Assembly (NCBI GenBank): GCA_964639205.1
Contig: CAZXCG010000026.1
Coordinates: forward strand, 1 to 19,205
Length of the DNA stretch: 19,205 bases
From: CAZXCG01 sp964639205
GTDB taxonomy: Bacteria > Bacillota > Clostridia > Oscillospirales > Acutalibacteraceae
Direction: 5' to 3'
In this document: piece after piece, positions 6,475 to 14,630 of the stretch
Position numbering within the stretch: position 1 is the stretch's first letter
Layout of the letters: the number at the start of each line of letters is the position of its first letter
Translations under genes and position numbers: made by a program
The notes under the pieces: model-generated
Told to the model about the DNA's origin: nothing
What the model saw: the letters and a program-made list of their open reading frames with translations, nothing else
Databases searched by the model: none

Positions 6475-6852
6475 AAGCCCGATAGCTTTCGTTTCAAGCA
6501 AGCGCGTAATTTCCGGGGGATAATCAGGCAGGATGAGCAGACATTGTCCTTTACAAGTAAGCATATAAGAACCGCTGACATCCAATTTTATACATTCAAT
6601 CAGGCTTTCGGGATTTATTGCTGAAGCAAGAACAGAAACCGCACTATCTTTTGGGGCGGCGGAAGCACTGCCTATAACGATGATAAGGTCGTTTTTGGCA
6701 AAACCTCCGGACAGAAAATTGCCGAGTATCTGTTTAGTAGCCGCCGCATTTGCGCGGCAAAGTCCGAAACCTGCTTTTGACATGCACGCAACAAGCGCTT
6801 TCTCACAGGCGCCGGTGCGGGATGCATTGTAGTATATTATTTGATAGTCCAT
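6427..6852 (-). CDS. Small hypothetical protein with degenerate MoCF (molybdopterin-binding-like) fold
   Basis: A 141-residue protein, last gene of the minus-strand operon, 17 nt after the sortase gene. The strand KNDLIIVIGSASAAPKDSAV followed by helix, and later GQCLLILPDYPPEITRLLE, resemble the 'DLVITTGG.GP..D' and 'LPG.P.EM' segments of MoaB/CinA-type MoCF domains. The glycine-rich turn and catalytic positions are not conserved. The upstream sortase also starts with such a domain, so the two may share ancestry or interact. This assignment is pattern recognition only and is moderately uncertain; hypothetical protein is the safe name. Its last 48 nt overlap the 3' end of the convergent PH-domain gene. 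Confidence 0.55.
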   Translation of the reverse strand: MDYQIIYYNASRTGACEKALVACMSKAGFGLCRANAAATKQILGNFLSGGFAKNDLIIVIGSASAAPKDSAVSVLASAINPESLIECIKLDVSGSYMLTCKGQCLLILPDYPPEITRLLETKAIGLLHDFFESSNHIVSAD

Positions 6853-6869
6853 ATTAACTCCGGATTATG

Positions 6870-8444
6870 TTACTGATACAGCTTGCCGTCGTACCAGGAA
6901 ATCTGACCGTCTGCATATGCCTCTTTAAAGCTTGTGGTTTTTACGCGGGTTGCGCCTGTTGCGTTATAATAATCATCCGGCCAAAGGGGATTTTGATTTA
7001 CGGTTGTATTTTCCGTGTATTTTTTTGAATATTCGCCCGCGCGCAGTTCTCTTGCAAATACAACGGTTCTGTAATTGTCATATTCATATGAGCAGGTGGA
7101 AAGAACAAGAATTCTGTCATCCTCGTTTACGGGGATAGGCACGTTAAAAAGGGAACGCACCCTTGCCTTATAAATGTATTCCATAAATTCCTCGTCGCTT
7201 TGGAACTGGGTACTGCAGTAGTTGAAATAACTGCTGTCGTCAACGTTAATGCTTGTTTTAACGACAGAGAAAATCTGCCATTTTGTTACGCCGTCTGAGT
7301 TTTCCAAGGTGATAATAGGTGCGTTTTGATATGCTTCAAGATTTCCGCTGTAGCTGCCGTAATCCACAAGACCGGCAAACATACTGCCGTCTTTCATATG
7401 GTGTCCGTGAAGGACCATGATGTTACCGTTAAGGTCGGTAGCGCTGCGCGGGTCAAGAAAAATACTTCCGTATTTTGTAGATGTCTTGTCATAGCTACGG
7501 TAAAGATAATAGTAATCGCTTCCGTCAAGCGCGTCAGAGTAAAGAACAGGATAGTCAATTTTAGTATTGTTAATTCTAATCCATCCGATAATGTCGGGGT
7601 TAATCTCAAACAGAGCGTCCCAGTCCTTTGTTCTCAAATCTATTTCGTCATATTCATCGCCGTATGGGCTTGTCATATTTGTGTCCGATTTATCTGAATA
7701 AAGCAAACCTTTTAAAGACTGTGTTTTGTTATTTTGCCGGATGGGTTTGATTACAAGATCGTCAATAAGCAGACAGGCGGCGACTATAAAAACAATACTG
7801 AAGACAGTTACAAGTATTTTTGAGATTACCGTGCCGGCATTGTCGCCCTTTTGAGGGAAAACCGTTTTCCAAAAGCCCTTTTTATTTTTCTTGGATTTTT
7901 TCTCGGCTTCGTTCTCACTTTCACCTTCACCTTCACCTTCACCTTCGGTGTCCGACCGGTTTTTTTCGGTAACGGTCGGTAAGGGGACTGTTTCATAACG
8001 GTCTATTTTATTTAAAGCCGCCAATGAAATTGCAACAATATCGTTTCCGCATAAGAAGAGCTGCGGCAAAGCTATGACCTTAATTCCGCAATAAATGAAA
8101 TAATACGCGGGATAGCCGTTGCCCAAATCGTTTAAGGTTCGTATCACCGTTTCGTTGCCGGAGAGAGCGTCCGCGTTCGTAATGGACTGTTCAAAAAGGG
8201 TTAAAAAAGAGCTTCGGTCGGTTGTACTCAAGGCGTTTGCTATAATTATAAGCTCCGGAGGATCTGAGCTTGAGGCACTGTTTTTCAATGCCTTTTCAAT
8301 ATTTTCGGGATTAAGATCCACTTCCGTTTTGTAAAGCAGAGAACAGCCGTGCTTTTTCAGCGAGGTTATCAGAGCGTTGGTTTTCAAGTTAATTATTTCA
8401 ACCTCTTCTTCGCTGCTTCTTGCGGAAAATAATTCGCATTTCAT
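6870..8444 (-). CDS. Class B-type sortase fused to an N-terminal degenerate CinA/MoCF-like domain
   Basis: This 524-residue protein is about twice the length of a normal sortase. Residues 1-150 follow the CinA N-terminal plan: a strand MKCELF, then NLKTNALITSLKKHGCSLLYKTEV, PELIIIAN and IKVIALPQLF. They lack its glycine motif. Residues 165-190 are an acidic-then-basic linker with a Glu-Gly repeat. A transmembrane helix at about 207-227 leads to an external sortase domain (about 275-470). That domain has INPDIIGWIRINNTKIDYPV, His348 in LHGHHMKDGSMF, catalytic Cys451 in VLSTCSYEY and Arg465 in FARELR, all typical of sortase B-like transpeptidases. The topology is N-in, so the MoCF-like part is cytoplasmic. 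GGAAGG precedes ATG 8444. It sits 23 nt after thiI. No sortase substrate with a sorting signal is seen in the window. Confidence 0.88.
   Translation of the reverse strand: MKCELFSARSSEEEVEIINLKTNALITSLKKHGCSLLYKTEVDLNPENIEKALKNSASSSDPPELIIIANALSTTDRSSFLTLFEQSITNADALSGNETVIRTLNDLGNGYPAYYFIYCGIKVIALPQLFLCGNDIVAISLAALNKIDRYETVPLPTVTEKNRSDTEGEGEGEGESENEAEKKSKKNKKGFWKTVFPQKGDNAGTVISKILVTVFSIVFIVAACLLIDDLVIKPIRQNNKTQSLKGLLYSDKSDTNMTSPYGDEYDEIDLRTKDWDALFEINPDIIGWIRINNTKIDYPVLYSDALDGSDYYYLYRSYDKTSTKYGSIFLDPRSATDLNGNIMVLHGHHMKDGSMFAGLVDYGSYSGNLEAYQNAPIITLENSDGVTKWQIFSVVKTSINVDDSSYFNYCSTQFQSDEEFMEYIYKARVRSLFNVPIPVNEDDRILVLSTCSYEYDNYRTVVFARELRAGEYSKKYTENTTVNQNPLWPDDYYNATGATRVKTTSFKEAYADGQISWYDGKLYQ
7920..7943 (-). 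repeat. Four tandem copies of a 6-nt repeat in the sortase linker
   Basis: ttcacc is repeated four times without interruption on the plus strand, coding alternating Glu-Gly in the linker of the sortase fusion. An in-frame hexamer repeat can change copy number by slippage without frameshift, altering linker length only. Confidence 0.8.
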
Positions 8445-8467
8445 ATTTTAGCTTCCTTCCTTTTGCT

Positions 8468-9640
8468 TCAGGGTAGAATATGAGTAATCTTCAGGTTTGA
8501 GAGCGTTTGCTCTATCATAGGAGCAAAGTCGACCCGCTCCTGCGCATCTTTTACAAATTTTAATATTGGATGCGTGCGCGGATGCTTCGGCGTGAAGACC
8601 GTACAGCAGTCCTCGTACGGTTCAATTGAAATGTCAAACGTTCCTATTTTACGGGAAATCTGAATAATTTCCTCCTTGTCCATACCGATCAGGGGACGAA
8701 ATACAATCATATTTGCGGCGTCATCGGTGCATGCGAGTGCATTTATAGTTTGACTGGCAACCTGACCGAGGCTTTCGCCCGTGATCAAAGCGTCACAACC
8801 GTTATTTTCAGCTATAATACCGGAAATTTCCATCATCAGCCTGCGCATAATTATGGTAAAAAGCTCTTCCGGGCATTCAGACTGTATTGTTTCTTGAATT
8901 TTTGTAAAAGGAACGGTGTACATAGTGATTCTTCCTACGTAACCGCTGATCTTTTTAAGCAGACGTACTACCTTTTGTTCGGCGCGCTCGCTTGTGTAGG
9001 GAGGGCTTGCAAAGTGTATTGCAGTAAGCTTGATACCGCGTTTTGCCATCATCCAGGCGGCTACAGGGGAGTCAATACCGCCGCTTATAAGAATTGCCGC
9101 ATTTCCTCCGGTTCCTACCGGAAGACCGCCCGCGCCTTTAATCGGTTCACCGTGAATATATGCACCGAAATCGCGGATTTCGACATTTACAGTAATATCG
9201 GGATTATGAACGTCTACGTTTAAATGCGGAAAGCGCTCCAGTACGGTTTCACCTAACGCTGTGCAAATTTCAGGCGATTTCATAGGGAATTTTTTATCCG
9301 AGCGTTTTGATTCAACCTTAAAGGTTTGAGCGGCAGCAAGCTCATCGGAAAGGTATTTGACGGTTGATTTTTGGATTTCTCCAAAGTTCTTTTCGCAGAC
9401 GCAGGCTCTGGAAAAAGCAACTATTCCAAAAACCTTTTCCATTCTCCTGCATACATAGTCCAAATCGCAGTCGTCGCTTTTAGGTTCGACGTAAATTGTT
9501 GACTGCGCTGAATAAATATCAAATCTGCCGAGGTCGGCAAGACAGTTTTTGATGTTCTTTTTGAGTATATCCTCGAAAGTTCGGCGGTTAAGTCCTTTAA
9601 GAACTATTTCGCCGGCCTTTATAAGTATCAATTCTTTCAT
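8468..9640 (-). CDS. thiI: tRNA 4-thiouridine sulfurtransferase ThiI
   Basis: A 390-residue ThiI that adenylates tRNA U8 and transfers sulfur to make 4-thiouridine; in some bacteria it also serves thiamine thiazole synthesis. The N-terminal ferredoxin-like part (MKELILIKAGEIVLKGLNRR) and THUMP domain (about 60-165) precede the PP-loop ATP pyrophosphatase domain with SGGIDS at 186-191. The E. coli-type C-terminal rhodanese domain is absent, as is usual in Firmicutes, so sulfur must come from a partner. The gene directly upstream is a cysteine desulfurase whose stop overlaps this start (ATGA), the well-known NifZ-ThiI pairing. AGGAG lies 6 nt before the ATG. Confidence 0.97.
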   Translation of the reverse strand: MKELILIKAGEIVLKGLNRRTFEDILKKNIKNCLADLGRFDIYSAQSTIYVEPKSDDCDLDYVCRRMEKVFGIVAFSRACVCEKNFGEIQKSTVKYLSDELAAAQTFKVESKRSDKKFPMKSPEICTALGETVLERFPHLNVDVHNPDITVNVEIRDFGAYIHGEPIKGAGGLPVGTGGNAAILISGGIDSPVAAWMMAKRGIKLTAIHFASPPYTSERAEQKVVRLLKKISGYVGRITMYTVPFTKIQETIQSECPEELFTIIMRRLMMEISGIIAENNGCDALITGESLGQVASQTINALACTDDAANMIVFRPLIGMDKEEIIQISRKIGTFDISIEPYEDCCTVFTPKHPRTHPILKFVKDAQERVDFAPMIEQTLSNLKITHILP

Positions 9641-10773
9641 TTTTTGCTCCTGACTAAAGTTTGCAAGCCGGCGCGTATTCCGCTGATTAAGGCTTCCGCG
9701 TCGGAAACGGTGTTGTATTTTGAAAAGCTTATTCTGATAGCGCTGTCAACGCGCTCGGTACCGAGACCCATAGCCGTTAAAACATGGCTTTTCTTTCCTT
9801 TGGCGCATGCGCTTCCGCTTGAAACATAGACCCCTTGCTGCGCTAAAAAATGCAGCATAGTTTCGCTTTTGATTCCGCAAACCGAAAAATTGAGAATATA
9901 TTCAAGCGCGTTTTCGGAGCTGTTGCGGACTATTTCCGGAATATTGAAAAGTCTTTGAGACAAATAGTCGTTAAGCTCACGCACTTTTTTCAGATTTTCG
10001 TTAATATTTATTTCCTCGGCCGCCACGGCGAATCCCGCTATAGCGGGCAGTGGCTCTGTACCGGGTCGTATTCGGCGCTCCTGCTCACCTCCGAATACGC
10101 TCGGGACAAGGTTTATTCCGCGTCGAACATATAAGGCTCCCGCACCCTTCGGACCGTGTATTTTGTGCGAGCTGACGGTGAGTAAATCAGCTCCCCATTT
10201 TACGGGGTTAACGGGTATTTTCCCAAACGCCTGAACAGCGTCGATATGAAGCAACGCGCGGCTCTTTTTCCTTTTAAGTATACTTGCAATGCGTTCAACC
10301 GGCATTTTTGCGCCTGTTTCATTGTTTACGGCCATTATTGACAGCAGAATTGTGTTTTCATCAACTGCTTTTTCAATACTTTCAACAGAAACAGAGCCGT
10401 TTTCCTCCGGCATTAGGTAAATCACCTCGAAGCCTTGTTTTTCCAACTGACGCAGAGTTTCCGTAATTGAGCTGTGTTCAACGGCAGTGGTTATTATTTT
10501 ATTTCCCGTCCTTTTTTTTGCCTGAGCCGCTCCGAAAACTGCAAGGTTATTGCTTTCGGTACCGCCGCTTGTAAAAATGATTTCTCGGCTGTCTGCTCCG
10601 AGCGCCTTTGAAATGATATTTCTTGCATGCTCCAGCTCTTCCTCTGCCCTTATTCCCATTGAATGCAGCGACGAGGGGTTTGCATAATTTTCAAGCATAA
10701 CGTCATAAGCTTTTTTTGCCGCCGCTTCGCTTACACGGGTGGTGGCGCTGTTGTCAAGATAATGCTGTACCAT
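9637..10773 (-). CDS. Cysteine desulfurase, NifS/NifZ type (sulfur donor for ThiI)
   Basis: A 378-residue PLP-dependent class V aminotransferase fold enzyme that takes sulfur from cysteine as a persulfide. Visible features are LDNSATTR near the N terminus, His100 in TAVEHSS, the HIDAVQAFGK stretch, PLP lysine Lys204 in SSHKIHGPKG, and catalytic Cys323 in SSGSACAKGKKSH. A 4-nt overlap with thiI points to a dedicated tRNA-thiolation pair rather than a general Fe-S scaffold system; no IscU/SufU gene is nearby. It starts 2 nt after the HAD gene stop, without a strong RBS, so coupling is likely. Confidence 0.95.
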   Translation of the reverse strand: MVQHYLDNSATTRVSEAAAKKAYDVMLENYANPSSLHSMGIRAEEELEHARNIISKALGADSREIIFTSGGTESNNLAVFGAAQAKKRTGNKIITTAVEHSSITETLRQLEKQGFEVIYLMPEENGSVSVESIEKAVDENTILLSIMAVNNETGAKMPVERIASILKRKKSRALLHIDAVQAFGKIPVNPVKWGADLLTVSSHKIHGPKGAGALYVRRGINLVPSVFGGEQERRIRPGTEPLPAIAGFAVAAEEININENLKKVRELNDYLSQRLFNIPEIVRNSSENALEYILNFSVCGIKSETMLHFLAQQGVYVSSGSACAKGKKSHVLTAMGLGTERVDSAIRISFSKYNTVSDAEALISGIRAGLQTLVRSKK

Positions 10774-10775
10774 AA

Positions 10776-11459
10776 TTAATCATCCGTTGTTAAAAGTCTT
10801 AGAAGCTGCGCCGGGTTTTCGGCAAATTCTTTCGCACCGAATTCTTTCATACTTTCAATACTGCCGTACCCGTAGGCAACCCCTATAAAATTTATACCTG
10901 CTTTTTTTGCTCCCGCGGCGTCGTATTTTGTATCTCCAACCATAACAGCTCGGTCTTTAACATCCGTCCCGAGAGAGCTGAGAGCATAGTTGATAATATC
11001 CTGCTTTGCGGCTCTGGTTTCATTCATATTTGAGCCGCAAACTGCGTCAAAATACTGTGAAATTTTAAGAATTTCGATAATTTCCCTTGTGGAGGGCTCA
11101 TATTTTGACGATGCAACCGCCATACGCGCGTTTGTGCTTTTAAGAACCGAAAGCATTTCGGCGGTTCCGTCAAAGATGCGGTTAAGGTATTTGCCGTATT
11201 CATTGTAGCGTTTGCGGTAAATTTCCACGCCAAAATCCGCCTCATCGTTTGAAAGACCGCAAACGTTTAAAAGAGTGTGCCGCAGAGGAGGACCGATGTA
11301 CAGACCGTAATCCGAAAGGTCGGGAATAGGCTTGCCGATACATTTGAGAGTGTATTCAATAGTATTTCTTATGCCTTCCGCACTGCGGCTGAGAGTGCCG
11401 TCCAAATCAAACAAAATTGTATCATATTTACTTTTCAAGGCGTTTATCAGCCCTTTCAT
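10776..11459 (-). CDS. HAD-superfamily hydrolase, phosphoglycolate phosphatase/PpaX-like
   Basis: A 227-residue HAD phosphatase. Motif I is FDLDGTLSRS (Asp18 nucleophile and Asp20), motif II is the Ser in AVASSKYEP, Lys-containing motif III follows, and motif IV is VMVGDTKYDAAGAKKAGI. A helical cap lies between motifs I and II, as in Gph/PpaX enzymes. The substrate cannot be assigned; phosphoglycolate, pyrophosphate or a nucleotide are possible. ATG 11459 is used; a TTG one codon upstream is also possible and no strong RBS separates them. It is the first gene of the operon HAD-desulfurase-thiI-sortase-MoCF. Confidence 0.88.
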   Translation of the reverse strand: MKGLINALKSKYDTILFDLDGTLSRSAEGIRNTIEYTLKCIGKPIPDLSDYGLYIGPPLRHTLLNVCGLSNDEADFGVEIYRKRYNEYGKYLNRIFDGTAEMLSVLKSTNARMAVASSKYEPSTREIIEILKISQYFDAVCGSNMNETRAAKQDIINYALSSLGTDVKDRAVMVGDTKYDAAGAKKAGINFIGVAYGYGSIESMKEFGAKEFAENPAQLLRLLTTDD

Positions 11460-11569
11460 CAAAAGCCGCGCAATTTATTTTGTTATAAGGGTATTGTTTT
11501 GATTAAAAAAATGTGATAAAATTACTTTGCTCCATATATGCAAAAGCACAGCGGCTTAAACTTAATTAA

Positions 11570-11597
11570 TTCAATCTAAATCATTATATATTATAAT
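11570..11597 (+). promoter_or_regulatory. Possible promoter of ychF
   Basis: A perfect TATAAT (11592-11597) lies about 58 nt before the ychF start in the AT-rich divergent spacer (11460-11654). The -35 (ttcaat, spacer 16) is weak. No equally good promoter for the divergent minus-strand operon is visible in the spacer. Confidence 0.35.
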
Positions 11598-11654
11598 CCG
11601 TTTTTAAGCAATAGTAAATAAATTATTTTCTGATAAATAAAGGAGTTATGAAGA

Positions 11655-12749
11655 ATGAAGCTTGGCATCGTCGGCTTGCCGAATGTAGGTAAGAGCACGC
11701 TCTTTAACGCAATAACAAACGCAGGCGCGCAATCTGCAAATTATCCTTTTTGCACCATAGAGCCGAATATCGGCGTTGTTGCCGTACCGGACAAACGTCT
11801 TGACGCGCTTGCCGAAATGTATCATCCCGATAAATACACCCCCGCATCCATCGAATTTGTAGATATAGCCGGACTTGTTAAGGGCGCGTCGAACGGCGAA
11901 GGACTTGGGAACAAATTCCTGTCAAATATCCGCGAATGTGACGCTATAGTGCATGTTGTGCGTTGCTTCGAAGACGATGATATTATTCACGTTGAGGGGA
12001 ACATAGATCCTGCAAGGGATATTGAAACAATAAATATCGAGCTTATTCTCTCCGATGTTGAAATACTTACAAGGCGGATTGACAAAACTCAGAAGCTTTT
12101 AAAGGCTGATAAAAAGTATCAGTCTGAGCTTGACTTTTTTACCCGCGTGCTTGATGCGCTCAACTCAGGTAAATCGGCACGCAGCGTTGAATGCACGGGA
12201 GAAGAAGCCGAGCTTTTATCAAGCGTTTCACTTCTGACGAATAAACCTGTTATCTACGCTGCAAATATGAGCGAAAACGATTTTGCGGATGGGCTTGAAG
12301 GTAACAGGTATCTTAATGAGGTAAAAAAAATTGCTTCTTCAGAAAATGCCGCCGTTCTGCCTATATGCGCTCAAATTGAAATGGATATTGCCGATATGGA
12401 TGTCGAAGAGAAAGGAATGTTCCTTTCGGATTTGGGACTTGCCGAATCCGGGCTTGACCGCCTTATAAGGGAATGTTATTCGTTGCTGGGCTTAATTTCT
12501 TTTCTTACAGCGGGTAAACCCGAGGTCAGGGCATGGACCGTTAAAAACGGCACCAAGGCTCCGCAGGCAGCCGGGAAAATTCACAGTGATTTTGAACGCG
12601 GTTTTATCCGTGCCGAGGTTATATCGTTTGACGACTTAATGGCATGCGCAAGCATGACCGCCGCAAAGGAAAAAGGACTTGTTCGCAGCGAAGGAAAGGA
12701 CTATGTGATGAAGGACGGAGACATTGTACTTTTCAGATTTAATGTGTAA
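11655..12749 (+). CDS. ychF: Redox-regulated ATPase YchF (OLA1 family GTPase-fold protein)
   Basis: A 364-residue YchF/OLA1 protein, the normal family length. The P-loop GLPNVGKS is at residues 7-14, followed by the family hallmark ANYPFCTIEPN; DIAGLVKGAS forms G3. The G4 position reads NMSE (NxxE), which in this family gives ATP preference over GTP. A helical coiled-coil domain (about 130-200) and a C-terminal TGS domain (AWTVKNGTKAPQAAGKIHSD onward) complete it. YchF binds ribosomes and affects translation and oxidative stress responses. aaaggag lies 9 nt before ATG 11655. The next gene begins 9 nt after the stop. Confidence 0.98.
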   Translation: MKLGIVGLPNVGKSTLFNAITNAGAQSANYPFCTIEPNIGVVAVPDKRLDALAEMYHPDKYTPASIEFVDIAGLVKGASNGEGLGNKFLSNIRECDAIVHVVRCFEDDDIIHVEGNIDPARDIETINIELILSDVEILTRRIDKTQKLLKADKKYQSELDFFTRVLDALNSGKSARSVECTGEEAELLSSVSLLTNKPVIYAANMSENDFADGLEGNRYLNEVKKIASSENAAVLPICAQIEMDIADMDVEEKGMFLSDLGLAESGLDRLIRECYSLLGLISFLTAGKPEVRAWTVKNGTKAPQAAGKIHSDFERGFIRAEVISFDDLMACASMTAAKEKGLVRSEGKDYVMKDGDIVLFRFNV

Positions 12750-12758
12750 AGCCTCGCT

Positions 12759-13475
12759 ATGAAAACTGTAACTACAAAATATACCGTATCGGCTGAGGTC
12801 GAGCAGGAAACCGTAATAGCGTTGGTAACCGATTTGCACAGCGCTTCATTTGACTATGTGATTGACTCTCTCAGCCAAGAGGATTGTGATATAATCGCTG
12901 TGGCGGGCGATTTAATTCACACTCGCGAGGAAACGGAATGCGGACTTCTCTTTCTGGAAACTGCTTCGAGGCTTGCGCCGGTATTTTATTCTGTCGGGAA
13001 CCACGAGAGATATTTTAAAGAGGAGTTAAAACCTCTTGCGGAAAAAGCCGGTGCAATATTTCTTGACAATTCCTCGGTAAAATACAAACAAATGCACATA
13101 GGCGGATTATCCTCGGGCGACGGTTTGATTCACACAGTCTCACGCTCTCCGACTCCAGACCTGCGTTGGCTTGACAGCTTCGGCGGTAAAAGCGGATTTA
13201 AGCTTTTGCTTTCTCACCATCCGGAGTATTATCCCAAATATATTCGTAAGCGAAATATCGATTTAACTTTATCCGGTCATGCTCACGGCGGGCAGTGGGT
13301 TTTCTTCGGACGCGGCATTTTTGCTCCCGGACAGGGCTTTTTCCCTAAATATACCTGCGGTGTGTACGAAAACAGGCTTGTTGTAAGTCGGGGACTTGCA
13401 AACAGGTCGAAAATGCCCCGATTATTTAACCCGGCGGAGGTTGTGATTATCAAATTGCTTCCCAAATATAAATAA
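12759..13475 (+). CDS. Calcineurin-like metallophosphoesterase, YkuE/YaeI type, cytoplasmic
   Basis: A 238-residue binuclear metallophosphoesterase. Metal-ligand motifs appear in order: D25-x-H27 (TDLHSAS), Asp51 (AGDLI), Asn81-His82 (GNHERY), His153 and neighbour (LSHHPEYY), and the SGHAHGGQW block with His174 and His176. YkuE-type enzymes of this layout usually have an N-terminal signal or TM segment. None is seen here, so this copy should be cytoplasmic. It follows ychF after 9 nt with no strong RBS and is closed by a strong terminator. The substrate is not evident. Confidence 0.9.
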   Translation: MKTVTTKYTVSAEVEQETVIALVTDLHSASFDYVIDSLSQEDCDIIAVAGDLIHTREETECGLLFLETASRLAPVFYSVGNHERYFKEELKPLAEKAGAIFLDNSSVKYKQMHIGGLSSGDGLIHTVSRSPTPDLRWLDSFGGKSGFKLLLSHHPEYYPKYIRKRNIDLTLSGHAHGGQWVFFGRGIFAPGQGFFPKYTCGVYENRLVVSRGLANRSKMPRLFNPAEVVIIKLLPKYK

Positions 13476-13482
13476 ATTAATT

Positions 13483-13516
13483 AAAAAGGCAGCGCAATAA
13501 CACGCTGCCTTTTTAA
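13483..13516 (+). terminator. Strong intrinsic terminator of the ychF operon
   Basis: aaaaaggcagcg (13483-13494) and cgctgccttttt (13503-13514) pair perfectly around the loop caataaca, with a run of five T closing the right arm. The A run on the left would also allow minus-strand termination, but no minus gene ends here. Confidence 0.9.
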
Positions 13517-13588
13517 TAGCGCATACCGCGTTTGTATTTGTATTATTAAAATTCATACCTGCATATAGATACAAACGGGGGTGACGTT

Positions 13589-14419
13589 GTGGCAAAAACT
13601 CTGAACGGAATTGACGTCAGCGAATATCAGGGTGAAATCGATTGGGAAAAAGTTAAAAATGCGGGAATTGATTTTGCAATCCTGCGAGCAGGTTACGGTA
13701 GCAGCCCGGCAAACGCCGATGTTAGTTTCAGCTTTAATATAAGTCAGGCAAATAAAAACGGAATTTTAACCGGAGCTTATTGGTACAGCTATGCCTTGAA
13801 CGGACAGGCGGCTTTATCAGAGGCTAAACTGTGCGTTAATATACTTGAAGAACACAAAAAAGCGATTAGCCTGCCGGTTTGCTTTTGGTACGGCAGTTTA
13901 AGTATGCAATACGCTTCAAAGCATAGCACGGCGGTAAACAGGAACACGGTAACATTGCTTACAAAAACTTTTTTGGAGGAAACCGAAAGCAGCGGGTACA
14001 AAGGTGCTTATTATGCGAGTCCGAATTTTTTATCGTCTTATTTAAATTCTTCTATGCTTTCGGATTATGACCTTTGGCTTTCATATACCGACAATACACA
14101 GTTTAACAAGAATAATTTTTTGCCTGATTATGATATGGGAATATGGCAGTATTCGCAACAGGGGAGGGTAGACGGAATAAGAACCCCCGTAGGTATGAAT
14201 ATATGCTTCAGAGAATACTCTACTCGTCCTTCCGAAGCAAAAAGAGATCAAAAAAATGCCGATAAAACCCCAAGAGCTAAAATATATATCGTAAAATCCG
14301 GGGATACGCTTTCTTCCATAGCCTACCGTCACGGCACAACATATCGCAGACTTGCAGCGCGCAATAACATAAAAAATCCCAATCTGATTTTTCCGGGACA
14401 GCGAATAATCATAGAGTAA
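13589..14419 (+). CDS. GH25 lysozyme-fold protein with C-terminal LysM, catalytic residues lost
   Basis: A 276-residue protein. Residues 5-210 follow the GH25 muramidase fold: GIDVSEYQGEIDWEKVK with Asp9, FAILRAGYGSS, ILTGAYWYSYA, and the C-terminal DMGIWQYSQQGRVDGI strand. In active GH25 enzymes the central strand reads about PVYFDFEYDS, giving the catalytic Asp-x-Glu. Here it is PVCFWYGSLS, so Trp100 and Gly102 replace Asp and Glu. The usual VDMN near the end is VGMN. A LysM domain (about 232-275, YIVKSGDTLSSIAYRHGTTY to GQRIIIE) closes the protein. No signal peptide is visible. The GTG 13589 start has a ggggtga RBS at 13577-13584. By inference this is a peptidoglycan-binding pseudo-lysozyme. 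It lies just upstream of a PASTA pseudokinase. Confidence 0.88.
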   Translation: MAKTLNGIDVSEYQGEIDWEKVKNAGIDFAILRAGYGSSPANADVSFSFNISQANKNGILTGAYWYSYALNGQAALSEAKLCVNILEEHKKAISLPVCFWYGSLSMQYASKHSTAVNRNTVTLLTKTFLEETESSGYKGAYYASPNFLSSYLNSSMLSDYDLWLSYTDNTQFNKNNFLPDYDMGIWQYSQQGRVDGIRTPVGMNICFREYSTRPSEAKRDQKNADKTPRAKIYIVKSGDTLSSIAYRHGTTYRRLAARNNIKNPNLIFPGQRIIIE

Positions 14420-14549
14420 GCAACAAAACTAAAGTCTAAAAACATACTTTATTGATTTCGACCGCGTTTTATCGAATGATTTTTCCTTAAATGTTTTGAA
14501 ATTAAGCAATATATTTACAAAACTGTAACAGTAGTAACATACATATGCC

Positions 14550-14579
14550 TTGAATTTATTTTTTCAGATATGCTATAAT
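14550..14579 (+). promoter_or_regulatory. Extended -10 sigma-A promoter of the pseudokinase gene
   Basis: TTGAAT (14550-14555) and TATAAT (14574-14579) are 18 nt apart, and TG at 14571-14572 gives an extended -10. The predicted start lies around 14586, about 45 nt before ATG 14631, which rules out the longer reading frame starting at TTG 14550. Confidence 0.7.
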
Positions 14580-14630
14580 CATCATTATAAGAAGAAATCT
14601 GACAAATTCAAGGGAAGTGAGCGAAAATAT

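Noticed and set aside
7326..7697. Plus-strand ORF of 123 codons inside the sortase gene
   Set aside because: It is antisense to the well-supported sortase catalytic domain and shows no recognisable protein pattern.
7920..7943. Hexamer repeats as a CRISPR-like or regulatory array
   Set aside because: There are only four contiguous copies in frame, with no spacers; it is a coding Glu-Gly linker. No CRISPR array is seen anywhere in the window.
8750..9223. Plus-strand ORF of 157 codons antisense to thiI
   Set aside because: It is a shadow of the conserved PP-loop and THUMP coding sequence, without a promoter or RBS of its own.
14550..14630. 27-residue N-terminal extension of the pseudokinase
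   Set aside because: The extension starts at the TTG of the -35 box and runs through an extended -10 promoter; ATG 14631 leads directly into the zinc ribbon.
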